NCBI GenBank assembly: GCA_018971525.1 | Contig: JAGXAR010000003.1 | Span: 47,976-111,975 of the forward strand | Source: Nitrospirota bacterium | GTDB lineage: Bacteria; Nitrospirota; Nitrospiria; Nitrospirales; Nitrospiraceae | Direction of reading: 5' to 3' | DNA: 64,000 nucleotides | Shown here: positions 34,632-43,786 of the stretch, piece by piece | Layout of the letters: every line of letters begins with the position of its first letter | Numbering within the stretch: the first letter of the stretch is position 1 | Notes under the pieces: generated by a model | Databases searched by the model: none | What the model saw: the letters and a program-made list of their open reading frames with translations, nothing else | What the model was told of the DNA's origin: nothing | Made by a program: the position numbers and the translations under genes

Positions 34632-36034
34632 AGTTTCCGTCTGAACCCTTCAAGATCAAAGTTGTGGAGCCGATCCGCCGGACGACGCGCGAAGAGCGGG
34701 ATCGGCTATTGCGCCACGCCGGATACAACCTGTTTCAGGTTCCGGCGGAAAGCGTCTATGTGGACCTGCTCACGGACAGCGGCACGTCGGCCATGAGCGA
34801 CAACCAGTGGGCGGGGATGATGCTCGGCGACGAATCGTATGCCGGCAGCAAAAACTATTTTCATTTCGAGGAGGTCGTCAGGTCGATCTGTGGCTATCAG
34901 CATGTGATTCCAACTCATCAGGGTCGCATGGCGGAAAATCTGTTGTTCTCGACCGTGCTCAAGCCCGGCATGTGCGTGCCGAACAACATTCACTTCGATA
35001 CGACGCGCGCCAATGTCGAGCACCAGAGAGCCGAGGCGCTGGATGTGGTGATCAAGGAGGCATACGACCCGCATTGCGAGATGCCGTTCAAAGGCAATAT
35101 GGATCTGATCCAGCTGGCAGACGCCATCGATCGAATCGGGCGTGACCGTATCCCTCTGGTGATGATCACTATCACCAATAACAGCGGCGGTGGTCAACCG
35201 GTCTCCATGGCGAACATCCGTGAGACTCGTGCGCTGGTAAACCGTTACGGGATCCCGTTATTCTTCGACGCCTGCCGGTTTGCGGAGAACTGTTTCTTCA
35301 TCAAAGAAAGGGAGCCGGGCTATGCGGAGAAATCAGTCGTCGAGATTGCGCACGAGTTGTTCAGCTACGGCGACGGCTGCACGATGTCGGCCAAGAAGGA
35401 TGGTCTGGTGAATATCGGTGGATTTCTCAGCCTGAACGACGATCAATGGACGCAGGACATTACGAACTTGTTGATCCTTGTGGAGGGCTTCCCAACCTAT
35501 GGCGGACTGGCAGGCCGCGATTTAGAGGCCATGGCCCGTGGCCTGCTTGAAGTGTTGGATGAGGACTATTTGAGCTTCCGCGTCGGGCAGGTACGCTATC
35601 TCGGTGAATTACTCGATCAGGCTGGTGTTCCGATTCTCAAACCGATCGGAGGCCACGCGGTGTACCTCAATGCGAAAGAATTTCTCCCGCACATTCAGCA
35701 GGCACAATTTCCCGCCCAATCGTTAGCCGTCGCCCTCTATCGGGAATACGGGATCCGGGGAGTCGAAATCGGCACGGTGATGTTCGGGAAAAAGGATGTG
35801 GGAACCGGTCGAACGATCCATCCAGAACTCGAGATGGTAAGGTTGGCCATTCCCCGCCGGGTTTATACGAACATGCAGATCACGTATGTCGCAGAATCGA
35901 TCATCGAGCTGTACCGGCGGCGCCAGGGGATTCACGGCCTCGCCTTGACCTATGAAGCGCCGGTGCTGCGCCACTTCACCGCTCGATTTGAGGAACTGCG
36001 GGCAATACCCATTTTACAGCAAGCTGCATCTTAA
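34628..36034 (+). CDS. Tryptophanase / tyrosine phenol-lyase family PLP enzyme
   Basis: A 468-residue beta-eliminating lyase with PLP lysine in CTMSAKKDG, THQGR and DLLTDSGTSAMSD. Overall it looks like tyrosine phenol-lyase (NQWAGMMLGDESYAGS, LFSYGDGCTMS, GGLAGRDLEAMA). Three positions that separate the families follow tryptophanase: FDTTR (Asp, where phenol-lyase has Thr), VEIG (no Arg381-equivalent) and LRHFTARF (His, where phenol-lyase has Phe). It should release ammonia and pyruvate from an aromatic amino acid, most likely tryptophan, giving indole. It is co-translated with the HTH regulator. Confidence 0.9.
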   Translation: MKFPSEPFKIKVVEPIRRTTREERDRLLRHAGYNLFQVPAESVYVDLLTDSGTSAMSDNQWAGMMLGDESYAGSKNYFHFEEVVRSICGYQHVIPTHQGRMAENLLFSTVLKPGMCVPNNIHFDTTRANVEHQRAEALDVVIKEAYDPHCEMPFKGNMDLIQLADAIDRIGRDRIPLVMITITNNSGGGQPVSMANIRETRALVNRYGIPLFFDACRFAENCFFIKEREPGYAEKSVVEIAHELFSYGDGCTMSAKKDGLVNIGGFLSLNDDQWTQDITNLLILVEGFPTYGGLAGRDLEAMARGLLEVLDEDYLSFRVGQVRYLGELLDQAGVPILKPIGGHAVYLNAKEFLPHIQQAQFPAQSLAVALYREYGIRGVEIGTVMFGKKDVGTGRTIHPELEMVRLAIPRRVYTNMQITYVAESIIELYRRRQGIHGLALTYEAPVLRHFTARFEELRAIPILQQAAS

Positions 36035-36044
36035 GGGTCTACTT

Positions 36045-36375
36045 GTGACAAACCTGTTCAAAGGCCTCGAACGAATCGAAGAAATCCGAAAAGGGCTGGC
36101 CGGACAGGGTTTCATGGCGGGCCACTCGTGGGAAAACCTGACTTCTCACTGCTGTCGCCGACGGATGAATCGCTGGAATAAAAAGCTGTCCGAGGAGAAT
36201 GCCGTCCAATTCTTACAAGACGACAAAATCTTTTTCGGACGGATGGGGTACGAAATGGCTGATTCCTAATGGTTTCGCAGAGAACCAGCGTTCGGCATCG
36301 AGCAACTCGGCCATAAGGCAGAGATGTTTTGTATCGGGCAAGGACCGACAGATGTTCGACAGGCCGCGCTCACGA
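36045..36375 (+). pseudogene. Remnant of an acyl-CoA dehydrogenase gene
   Basis: GTG at 36045 opens TNLFKGLERIEEIRK and AGQGFMAGHSWEN, close to the N-terminus of the dehydrogenase at 8833-11178. After about 40 poorly matching codons it jumps to FLQDDKIFFGRMGYEMADS, meets TAA at 36267, and continues in the same frame as REPAFGIEQLGHKAEMFCIG and GPTDVRQ, matching the segment around its catalytic Glu. About 350 codons are deleted, and the end is lost. Confidence 0.85.
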
Positions 36376-36465
36376 CATCATCCTTGAACCATGGGACTCA
36401 GTGGACAAGGGCTGCCGTGAGGAACAAAAACGCAGGGCGAAGACTTGTATGGACGCCCCAGTCCG

Positions 36466-38340
36466 TCATTTCCCCAGCAAAGGCACAATCCCTTCCTCTA
36501 ACCAGGCATACTCGCCGCTCATGATTGTCTTCGACAGGTGGTAGACGATCGTGTCTTTCTTGTGTTTGCGGGGTCTTCTCGCCGGGAAGCAGGGAGGCTC
36601 CAGGCGGTCCGCCATGTCCTGACAGAAATAGGTGACAAGCTCATGGATGCCGGGCTTCGTCCGCATCTCTGGTTGGGATGCATACCAGAGCGTCGCGGCC
36701 ATCGGAAAGAGCCAGAGGCTGTCATTCACCAAGTCTTGCAACAGGAGTTGCTTATTGTGCAGGCTCTGCCGGTGGCGGACCGTTGCGACGAGCGTCGATC
36801 GTGTCAGGCTCCGAGAGGATGACTCGATAAAGCGAACCCACCTGGCGTAGTCCTTTCCGAACATCGCAGAAGTGCGCAAGGGTTGCGAAAAGGGGAGATA
36901 AGAGCGGAGCGCCATGCGCGCGTAGTACAGCGGCGCCGCGATCCTTTGTGAAGACGAACCTTGGAGCACGGCGATGCCCTGTTCGATATAGGGAGAGAGG
37001 GCCTCGCGGGCCATCCAGATGCGCAGAATCTCACTCGTCCCTTCCCACACCAGATTAATGCGGGCGTCGCGAAGCATGCGCATGACCGGAATGGCAGGTT
37101 CGCCGCTCTTACGCTGGGCCTCAACGGTCATGTATCCGCGCCCACCGCGTACTTGAAAGAGGTCGTTGACCACCTCCCAGTACCACTCGCTTCCGATAAT
37201 TTTGGCTGCCGCCGACTCCAACCGAAGATCACCTTTCTTGTTCGCCCAAGCTCCGCAGAAGGCCATCACTGCGTCAAGCGCCAGCGTATAGGCCGCGGCG
37301 CGGCAGAGTTTTTCTCCGATCAGACTGTGTTCGCCGATCGGTTTGTTCCACTGAACGCGCGTGCGCCCCCACCAGCGCATCACGGACAGGCACTGTTTGA
37401 GGCCTCCTGAACAGGCTGCGGGAAGCGTCAAGCGGCCGACAGTGAGCGTGGCGAGTGCGATCCTCAGGCCGTCCTCTTCGTTGCCCAGGCGATTTTCAAT
37501 CGGGACGTAGACGTTGTTGAACGTCGGTACGCCGTTGTAAATCCCTCTCACGCCCTCGAAACGTAGGCGGGTGACGGAGCACCCTGGCCATCGGGTTTCA
37601 ACGATGAACGCCCCAAATCGCTTTTGCGCCCGGGGGTCTTGGAGTTCCTCTGGCCGATCAACGATTCGTGCGATGACGATGAGCAGGGAACACAGGAACT
37701 TGCCGTCTTGCTTGGCAGAATTCGTAATGAAGAACTTCTCTCCCGTGAGGCGATATGCGACGGTCTTCCCGTTCTCTGTGACGCGGACAGCGTACGTTTC
37801 TACTTTGGAGATGTCGCAGCCCACGTTTCGCTCCGTGAGTGCAAACCCTGAGATTTCTCCCTGTGCAAGCCTGGGGAGATACTTGGCCTTCTGCTCTTCT
37901 GTTCCGAAGAGGCGTAGCGGTTCTGGAATGCCGATTGATTGAGCGGCCGACAACAAGACGGTGAGCGATGCGTCAAAACTTCCGCACAGGGTTGCGACTT
38001 TCTGATATTCATATTGGGTCAACTCCAGCCCGCCGAAGCGTCTGGGAATCTTGATGCCAAAAGCTCCGAGCTCAGCCAGGGTTTTCAGGACCGGCTCCGG
38101 CAGTTCCCCCTCACTGTCAACCCGCTCGGGATCCAGGGGCAGAAGGGCGGCCTTGAATCGTCCCAGGAAATCCAGGGCTGGCGGACTCGTCTGTGGAATG
38201 CCGATTGAGGCAAAGAGATCCCATCGGACGTCGGTTTCAAATAACCCCGCAAGAAACCCTGAATAGGAAGCCTTGTCACGAGCGGTCTCAGCCACCGCTT
38301 CAGACCCTTGAAACACATCCTGCTTTTTCATGCGCGGCAT
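36466..38340 (-). CDS. Acyl-CoA dehydrogenase (FadE/VLCAD-like)
   Basis: A 624-residue flavoprotein. The core motifs are FGIKIPRRFGGLELTQ, SGFALTERNVGCDIS, GEKFFITNSAKQDG, VRGGRGYMTVEAQR and the catalytic Glu region NLVWEGTSEILRIW; a long helical C-terminal extension follows. There is no fused domain like that of the paralogue at 8833. The start is ATG 38340 or 38331; the second has AAGGAA at better spacing. It is divergent from the thiolase-FadJ-ligase operon and supplies the first oxidation step of that beta-oxidation set. Confidence 0.92.
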   Translation of the reverse strand: MPRMKKQDVFQGSEAVAETARDKASYSGFLAGLFETDVRWDLFASIGIPQTSPPALDFLGRFKAALLPLDPERVDSEGELPEPVLKTLAELGAFGIKIPRRFGGLELTQYEYQKVATLCGSFDASLTVLLSAAQSIGIPEPLRLFGTEEQKAKYLPRLAQGEISGFALTERNVGCDISKVETYAVRVTENGKTVAYRLTGEKFFITNSAKQDGKFLCSLLIVIARIVDRPEELQDPRAQKRFGAFIVETRWPGCSVTRLRFEGVRGIYNGVPTFNNVYVPIENRLGNEEDGLRIALATLTVGRLTLPAACSGGLKQCLSVMRWWGRTRVQWNKPIGEHSLIGEKLCRAAAYTLALDAVMAFCGAWANKKGDLRLESAAAKIIGSEWYWEVVNDLFQVRGGRGYMTVEAQRKSGEPAIPVMRMLRDARINLVWEGTSEILRIWMAREALSPYIEQGIAVLQGSSSQRIAAPLYYARMALRSYLPFSQPLRTSAMFGKDYARWVRFIESSSRSLTRSTLVATVRHRQSLHNKQLLLQDLVNDSLWLFPMAATLWYASQPEMRTKPGIHELVTYFCQDMADRLEPPCFPARRPRKHKKDTIVYHLSKTIMSGEYAWLEEGIVPLLGK

Positions 38341-38571
38341 TTCCTTGACGGCGTTCTACGATGTTGTCGCAGGGGTATCTTCACAACCATACCACCATTC
38401 ACGCCGTCTTTGTCCCGAAATGAGACGCCCCCCCTTTTGGGAGTCACCTATGCTTTTAGGGATGAGTCGAGTTGGCGTCGCGCCGTGGTAGGATGTGGGG
38501 TAGGTCCGGCCTGTCTGTTAGCATCGGCGAGAGACAGGTCTTCAATCCGGAATGGGGAGGACGAAAACACC

Positions 38572-39897
38572 ATGCGTAAGGTCGTCGTCGTCGACGGGTT
38601 TCGTACTCCTCTGTGCAAGGACGGAACAGATTTTCGCGAGACGGAGGCGGAAGTACTGGGCGCCTGGGTCGTCCGTGAAATGATCACCCGTTGTCACCGC
38701 TGGAATCTCCCGCTGGAAACGATCGATTGCGTATTAGGAAGTAATGTCGCAACGCCCATGCACGCGGTGAATCCGACGCGGGTCGCAGCCGTCACCGGTG
38801 GCCTCCCCGCGATAATCCCCGCCGATACGGTGGCCGGGAAAAACTGCGGCTCCGGAGTGACGGCACTCTACTATGCGAGCTTGCGCATCAGGAGTGGTGA
38901 TGCCGATACAGTGCTCGTCATAGGCATGGAGGCGATGAGCCGAATTCCGATTGTATACAATCAGACTGTCGCTGATCTCCTCTTGCAGTACGGCAAGGCC
39001 AGAAGCCTTCGAGAACGTACCGCTGGCGCTCTTGCTCTCATTCCCAAGCTTCTGAACCTCAAGGGCTACCCGCCGCGGGTCGGGTTGATGATGGGTCTCA
39101 CGGATCCGATGTGCGACCTCATCATGGGACAGACGGCGGAGAACATCGCGAAAGACCCTTCACTGGGCATTACTCGGCAAGATCAGGACGTGTTTGCCAT
39201 TCGATCGCACAGGCTTGCGGCGCAAGCGTGGAAGGATGGGCTCTTTGCGGACGAGGTCGTGCCCATGTACGTTCCCGAGCGGAGCACCTACGTGGAGCGA
39301 GACAACGGAATTCGTGAGGATGCCGGGCTGGAGACGTTTCGTGAGGTGAAACCAGTGTTCGACAAGCACCACGGTTCGGTGACGCCGGCCAACTCCTCGC
39401 AGATCACGGATGCAGCCGCAGCCATGCTCCTCATGGAGGAAGGCAAAGCCCATGCCCTCGGTTTGCCGATCCTCGGCTACGTGAAGGATTACGCAGATTT
39501 TGGCTATGAGCCCGCCTGTATGGGCCTGGCCCCAGTCGGGTCCATCGCCAAAGTGTTATCCAAGGCTCGCATGACCCTCAAGGATTTCTCAGTATTTGAG
39601 ATTAACGAAGCCTTTGCGTCCGTCGTCTTGGGGATCAGCCGCATTCTTGGCTCGACATCTCTCATGGAACAGAAGTTCGGCCGTTACGGATTGACTGAAC
39701 GTCTCGGCGAAATCCCGCCCGACGATCTCAACCCGCACGGCGGGGCTATCGCGCTCGGTCATCCAGTCGGCGTCTCCGGTCTGCGCTTGGCCATGACCTC
39801 TCTCTTCGAACTCAAGCGGCGCAACGCCGAGCGGGCGCTGATCAGCGCCTGCGTGGGCGGCGGGCAGGGGGTGGCGATGATCTTGGAGAGGAAATAG
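38572..39897 (+). CDS. Acetyl-CoA acyltransferase (FadI-like thiolase)
   Basis: A 441-residue thiolase. The frame opens at 38308, but ATG 38572 with GGGGAGGACG upstream starts the canonical RKVVVVDGFRTP. It has AGKNCGSGVTALYY (nucleophilic Cys), NPHGGAIALGHPVGVSGLR and ACVGGGQGVAM (second Cys). The length and insert between residues 190 and 230 are like the FadI type. With the following FadJ-like protein, 2 bp away, it forms a trifunctional-type beta-oxidation pair. Confidence 0.92.
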   Translation: MRKVVVVDGFRTPLCKDGTDFRETEAEVLGAWVVREMITRCHRWNLPLETIDCVLGSNVATPMHAVNPTRVAAVTGGLPAIIPADTVAGKNCGSGVTALYYASLRIRSGDADTVLVIGMEAMSRIPIVYNQTVADLLLQYGKARSLRERTAGALALIPKLLNLKGYPPRVGLMMGLTDPMCDLIMGQTAENIAKDPSLGITRQDQDVFAIRSHRLAAQAWKDGLFADEVVPMYVPERSTYVERDNGIREDAGLETFREVKPVFDKHHGSVTPANSSQITDAAAAMLLMEEGKAHALGLPILGYVKDYADFGYEPACMGLAPVGSIAKVLSKARMTLKDFSVFEINEAFASVVLGISRILGSTSLMEQKFGRYGLTERLGEIPPDDLNPHGGAIALGHPVGVSGLRLAMTSLFELKRRNAERALISACVGGGQGVAMILERK

Positions 39898-39899
39898 CC

Positions 39900-42077
39900 A
39901 TGTCAAGCGGCCCCACCATCTCTCCAGGCGAGTTCACACACTTCAAGACCGCAGTCCTTGAGGGGGGGATCCTGCTGGCGGGCTTTGATTACTCCGGCAA
40001 GTCGGTCAATGTTCTCAACGGGGAGAGCATGTCGGAGTGGCAGGAGATCGTGCGGCTTGCCGAGCAGTCAGCCGCCATTAACGGTGTCGTACTCGTAAGC
40101 CTGAAAGAAGGAAATTTCTGTGCGGGAGCCGATCTGGAGCAGATGCACGACGCGCAACGGCGACGTTCCTTTCAGGAGATCGAGCAACTCGTGATCACCG
40201 CTCACAGACTCTTTGATGGGATGGAGCAGTCGCCGAAACCGTTTGTCGCCGCGGTCGAGGGCGCCTGTCTGGGTGGGGGACTCGAGTTGGCGCTGGCCTG
40301 CCACGTGCGCATTACCAGCACCCATCCGAGAACCTGTTTCGCTCTGCCCGAAGTCAAGCTGGGCATTCTTCCCGGGTTCGGCGGTACTCAGCGCCTCCCG
40401 CGGCTGATCGGCGTACCGGCGGCATTGGACCTGATCACGACGGGGAAGACGATTTTTCCCCGACAGGCACTGCGGATGGGCCTTGCGGATGGGATGGTGA
40501 CGTCTATCCCTTCCACGGTCAGGACTCTGGAGAGCATTCAGAAGGAAACCCTCGTTCAAGCCGCCATTGCGCAAGCCCGGGTGCTTTGTTCCACTCTTGT
40601 CCGACGTCGATCACTCCGGCTAAGCCAGAGATTTTTGAGTGTCCCCGTGGTTCGTTCGCTCCTGTGTCGTTATGCCCGGCATCAAGTATTCAAGCGTGTC
40701 CGGAATTTCTATCCCGCTCCGCTCCGTGCCATCGATGCCGTGGAGGGTGGGATGCGGGTGAGTATTCTGGAGGGATCGCTGAACATCGAGAGGCCCCTCC
40801 TGTTGGATCTCATGGCCGGCCCAATTTCCTCACACCTCGTTGGTTTGTTCCTGGCCGGTGAGGAGGTGAAACGGAACGTTGCCACAGTTCCGATGGCGGC
40901 TATGCGCATAGGTGTGCTGGGGGCCGGATTGATGGGTTCACAGATCGCCGGGCAGCTCGCCGAAAAAGGATATGCGGTGGTCCTGCGAGATGTTTTGCCT
41001 GGTATTCTCGCGACAGCGATCGGGAGGATCCATACCACCCAAACTGCCCAGGTCCGCAAGCGGATCATTCTTCCTTCCGACCTTCGCTATCGCATGATGC
41101 GGATTGCTCCAACCATCCACATCAGGGATGTGAGGGCCGCTTCCCTCGTCATCGAGGCAGTGTCGGAGAAACTGGACGTGAAACGGGCGGTGCTCGCCGA
41201 GTTTGAAGCGGAGGCAGATCCCGATGCGATCTTCGCCACGAATACGTCGTCGTACACCTTGGCCGACATAGCAGCGAGAGCCCTCCATCCTGAACGGTGC
41301 GTGGGGCTCCACTTCTTCAACCCTGTCGCCAAAATGCAGTTGGTCGAAGTGGTGCGCGCACCCTTCACGTCCGACAAGGCTCTCGTGCAAGCCTCCAGCC
41401 TGGCCAAGCGTCTGGGTAAGTTTCCGCTCGTGGTGCATGACGGACCCGGATTCCTCGTGAACAGGATTTTGTCGCGCTATCTGGCGGAGGCTGTGATCAT
41501 GGTAGGGGAGGGCATCTCCATTCGGCGCATTGACAGCATCGCCAAGAACTTTGGGATGGCAGTCGACAGCGGGCATCCTATGGGGCCTCTGGAACTCCTC
41601 GACCTGATCGGCTTGCCGGTCGCCATGCACGTGCTGACTTCCCTGGCCGTGCTGGGACCTCGAATCGAGTCGCGTGATACATTGCTGCGGAACCTCCTTC
41701 CCGAGAAGAAGCCACCGCTGACATTTTGGAAATCAGGAAAGGAGAATGAGCAGGCTGTCGACGTGGTTGCGAACTATTGTCGTGCATACCCTTCAGAAGC
41801 TGGTCCCATCTCCGACGAAATTCTTCACCAACGCCTGTTTCTTCCGATGGTGGACGAAGCGGTGCGTTGCCTGCATGACAAGATTGTGGAGCATTCCTGG
41901 CAGGTTGATTTCGCCCTGACATATGGAATCGGCTTCCCGGCATTCCGCGGGGGCCTTCTCGCATGGGCTCGACAGACGATGACGCCAGGACAGATAACCC
42001 AGGAATTGGAGTCGTTGGCGGCCAAGCATGGCAAACGCTTGGAGCCCTGTCCGAGTCTCTCGACCGGAGGGTTGTAG
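39900..42077 (+). CDS. Bifunctional enoyl-CoA hydratase / 3-hydroxyacyl-CoA dehydrogenase (FadJ-like)
   Basis: A 725-residue fusion. Residues 1-250 are a crotonase (EGNFCAGADLEQM, GACLGGGLELALACH, LPEVKLGILPGFGGTQRLP). Residues about 335-630 are a hydroxyacyl-CoA dehydrogenase (VLGAGLMGSQIAG, VIEAVSEKLDVK, LHFFNPVAKMQLVE, GPGFLVNRIL, MGPLELLDLIGL). A second dimer-domain repeat (TYGIGFPAFRGGLL) ends it. It performs hydration and oxidation of enoyl-CoA; the thiolase partner is encoded 2 bp upstream. The ribosome box GGAGAGGAAA lies inside the end of the thiolase gene. Confidence 0.93.
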   Translation: MSSGPTISPGEFTHFKTAVLEGGILLAGFDYSGKSVNVLNGESMSEWQEIVRLAEQSAAINGVVLVSLKEGNFCAGADLEQMHDAQRRRSFQEIEQLVITAHRLFDGMEQSPKPFVAAVEGACLGGGLELALACHVRITSTHPRTCFALPEVKLGILPGFGGTQRLPRLIGVPAALDLITTGKTIFPRQALRMGLADGMVTSIPSTVRTLESIQKETLVQAAIAQARVLCSTLVRRRSLRLSQRFLSVPVVRSLLCRYARHQVFKRVRNFYPAPLRAIDAVEGGMRVSILEGSLNIERPLLLDLMAGPISSHLVGLFLAGEEVKRNVATVPMAAMRIGVLGAGLMGSQIAGQLAEKGYAVVLRDVLPGILATAIGRIHTTQTAQVRKRIILPSDLRYRMMRIAPTIHIRDVRAASLVIEAVSEKLDVKRAVLAEFEAEADPDAIFATNTSSYTLADIAARALHPERCVGLHFFNPVAKMQLVEVVRAPFTSDKALVQASSLAKRLGKFPLVVHDGPGFLVNRILSRYLAEAVIMVGEGISIRRIDSIAKNFGMAVDSGHPMGPLELLDLIGLPVAMHVLTSLAVLGPRIESRDTLLRNLLPEKKPPLTFWKSGKENEQAVDVVANYCRAYPSEAGPISDEILHQRLFLPMVDEAVRCLHDKIVEHSWQVDFALTYGIGFPAFRGGLLAWARQTMTPGQITQELESLAAKHGKRLEPCPSLSTGGL

Positions 42078-42121
42078 TGCCGGAAATTTTTTGAGCCGAC
42101 TTGAACGAAACGGAGCGCCTC

Positions 42122-43786
42122 ATGCCCGAGCAACCATGGTTCCTATATTACCCCGAGGGAGTTCCCCACCAGCTTTCTCTTTCTCCTGAGACGCTCTTGG
42201 AGATGTTCTCCCGGAGCGCGCGGCGGTTTCCGCGCAGGCCGGCTCTCTATTTCTTTGGAAAAACCCTGTCTTACCAGGAGTGCCACCGCCTCGTTGAACG
42301 ATTCGCCTGCAGCCTCGCCGCGTTGGGAATTCGCAAAGGCGATCGCGTGGCCCTCTGTCTGCCGAATTCTCCTCAGGCGGTCATCGCCTACTTCGGCATT
42401 TTGAAGGCCGGGGGTATCGTCGTGGCCTGCAACCCGACCTACACGGAACACGAGCTGTCCCACCAGCTTCAAGACGCGGGAGCGCGAGCGATCGTGGTGC
42501 TCGACCTGATGTATCAGAAAATCCAGCATCTCGATCTGGAGCTGATCATCGTCACGCGGATCACCGATTTCATGACGACTATCGCGAAATATATCTATCA
42601 ACATCGCAACGGTCGGCCTCCACTTGAGATTCCAGTCAGGGACAGGACGCTGTTTTTCCACGATGTGTTGGACCGCGTGACCTCCGTCGCGCCGGAGGAG
42701 CTTCCGATCGTGACGCCGGACGATATCGCAGTTCTCCAATACACTGGTGGCACCACCGGGGTGTCCAAAGGCGCGGAGTTGCGTCACCGTAATCTGACGG
42801 CCAACCTTCAGCAACTCATCAGCTGGTTTTCTCCCGCCGAACGAGTGGAGAGCTTTCTCGCGGCGCTCCCGCTCTTTCACGTGTTTGGGATGACGGTCAC
42901 ACAAAATATCTGTCTGGCCGTCGGAGGATGCATGGTGCTGGTCCCGGATCCTCGAAACATGCCCGTTCTGCTGACGCTCCTTCGCAAGAAAAGACCCACC
43001 GTGATCACACTCGTGCCTGCTCTCGTGCGGAAGCTTCTCGAACACTGTGACGCGAATGACTTTACTGAGGCGAGGTTTTTCATCTGCGGCGGGGCCGCGC
43101 TCCCCTATGAGCTCCTCAAGAAATTCAAAGAGCGGACCGGCCACATGATCATCGAGGGATACGGTCTTTCTGAAGCTTCTCCGGTCACGCACTGCAACAT
43201 CCCCCGCGGCCTCTCGGTCAAACGGTCCATCGGATTGCCCATTGCGAACACCGAAGCGAAAATCGTCGATGAGACGGGCCAGGAGGTCCCGTCGGGGGAG
43301 ATCGGCGAACTCTGGGTGCGGGGTCCGCAAGTGATGCAAGGGTATTGGAACAACCCTGTCGAAACGGCGAACGTGCTGAAGCCTGAAGGGTGGCTCGCGA
43401 CCGGCGACATCGCGCGCGAGGATCAAGACGGCTTCTTCTACATCGTTGATCGGAAGAAGGATATGATCCTGTCCACCTCCGGGTTTAATGTATACCCTGG
43501 GGAGATCGAGCAGGTGCTCGTTCTTCATCAACATGTGAGTGAGGCGGCTGTCATCGGGGTGCAGCTCAGGGATGGAAGCGAATCGATCAAGGCGTTTGTC
43601 GTCATCACGGCCGACTCTGTCTCCGAGGACGACCTCCTCGCGCACTGCCGGCGCTACTTGGCGTCCTACAAAGTTCCCAAGAAGGTTGAGTTCCGCACCG
43701 AATTACCCAGATCGATTCTTGGAAAGACGCTGCACCGGGTCTTGCGCGTTGAGGAAGCGATGCGACTCCACCTTCAACGGTCATAG
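42122..43786 (+). CDS. Long-chain fatty-acid-CoA ligase
   Basis: A 554-residue adenylate-forming ligase from ATG 42122 (GGAGCG box); a TTG 21 bp upstream lacks one. Motifs: LQYTGGTTGVSKGAELRHRN, EGYGLSEASPV, ATGDIAREDQDGF, VDRKKDMILSTSGFNVYP and LGKTLHRV. It activates fatty acids for the beta-oxidation enzymes encoded just upstream, in the same operon. Its last 13 bp overlap the convergent FAD oxidase gene. The fragment at 33171-33639 derives from a close relative. Confidence 0.92.
   Translation: MPEQPWFLYYPEGVPHQLSLSPETLLEMFSRSARRFPRRPALYFFGKTLSYQECHRLVERFACSLAALGIRKGDRVALCLPNSPQAVIAYFGILKAGGIVVACNPTYTEHELSHQLQDAGARAIVVLDLMYQKIQHLDLELIIVTRITDFMTTIAKYIYQHRNGRPPLEIPVRDRTLFFHDVLDRVTSVAPEELPIVTPDDIAVLQYTGGTTGVSKGAELRHRNLTANLQQLISWFSPAERVESFLAALPLFHVFGMTVTQNICLAVGGCMVLVPDPRNMPVLLTLLRKKRPTVITLVPALVRKLLEHCDANDFTEARFFICGGAALPYELLKKFKERTGHMIIEGYGLSEASPVTHCNIPRGLSVKRSIGLPIANTEAKIVDETGQEVPSGEIGELWVRGPQVMQGYWNNPVETANVLKPEGWLATGDIAREDQDGFFYIVDRKKDMILSTSGFNVYPGEIEQVLVLHQHVSEAAVIGVQLRDGSESIKAFVVITADSVSEDDLLAHCRRYLASYKVPKKVEFRTELPRSILGKTLHRVLRVEEAMRLHLQRS

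Noticed and set aside
42143..43645. 500-codon minus-strand frame opposite the acyl-CoA ligase
   Set aside because: Composition rich in Arg, Asp and His is that of an antisense shadow; the plus-strand ligase has complete motifs.
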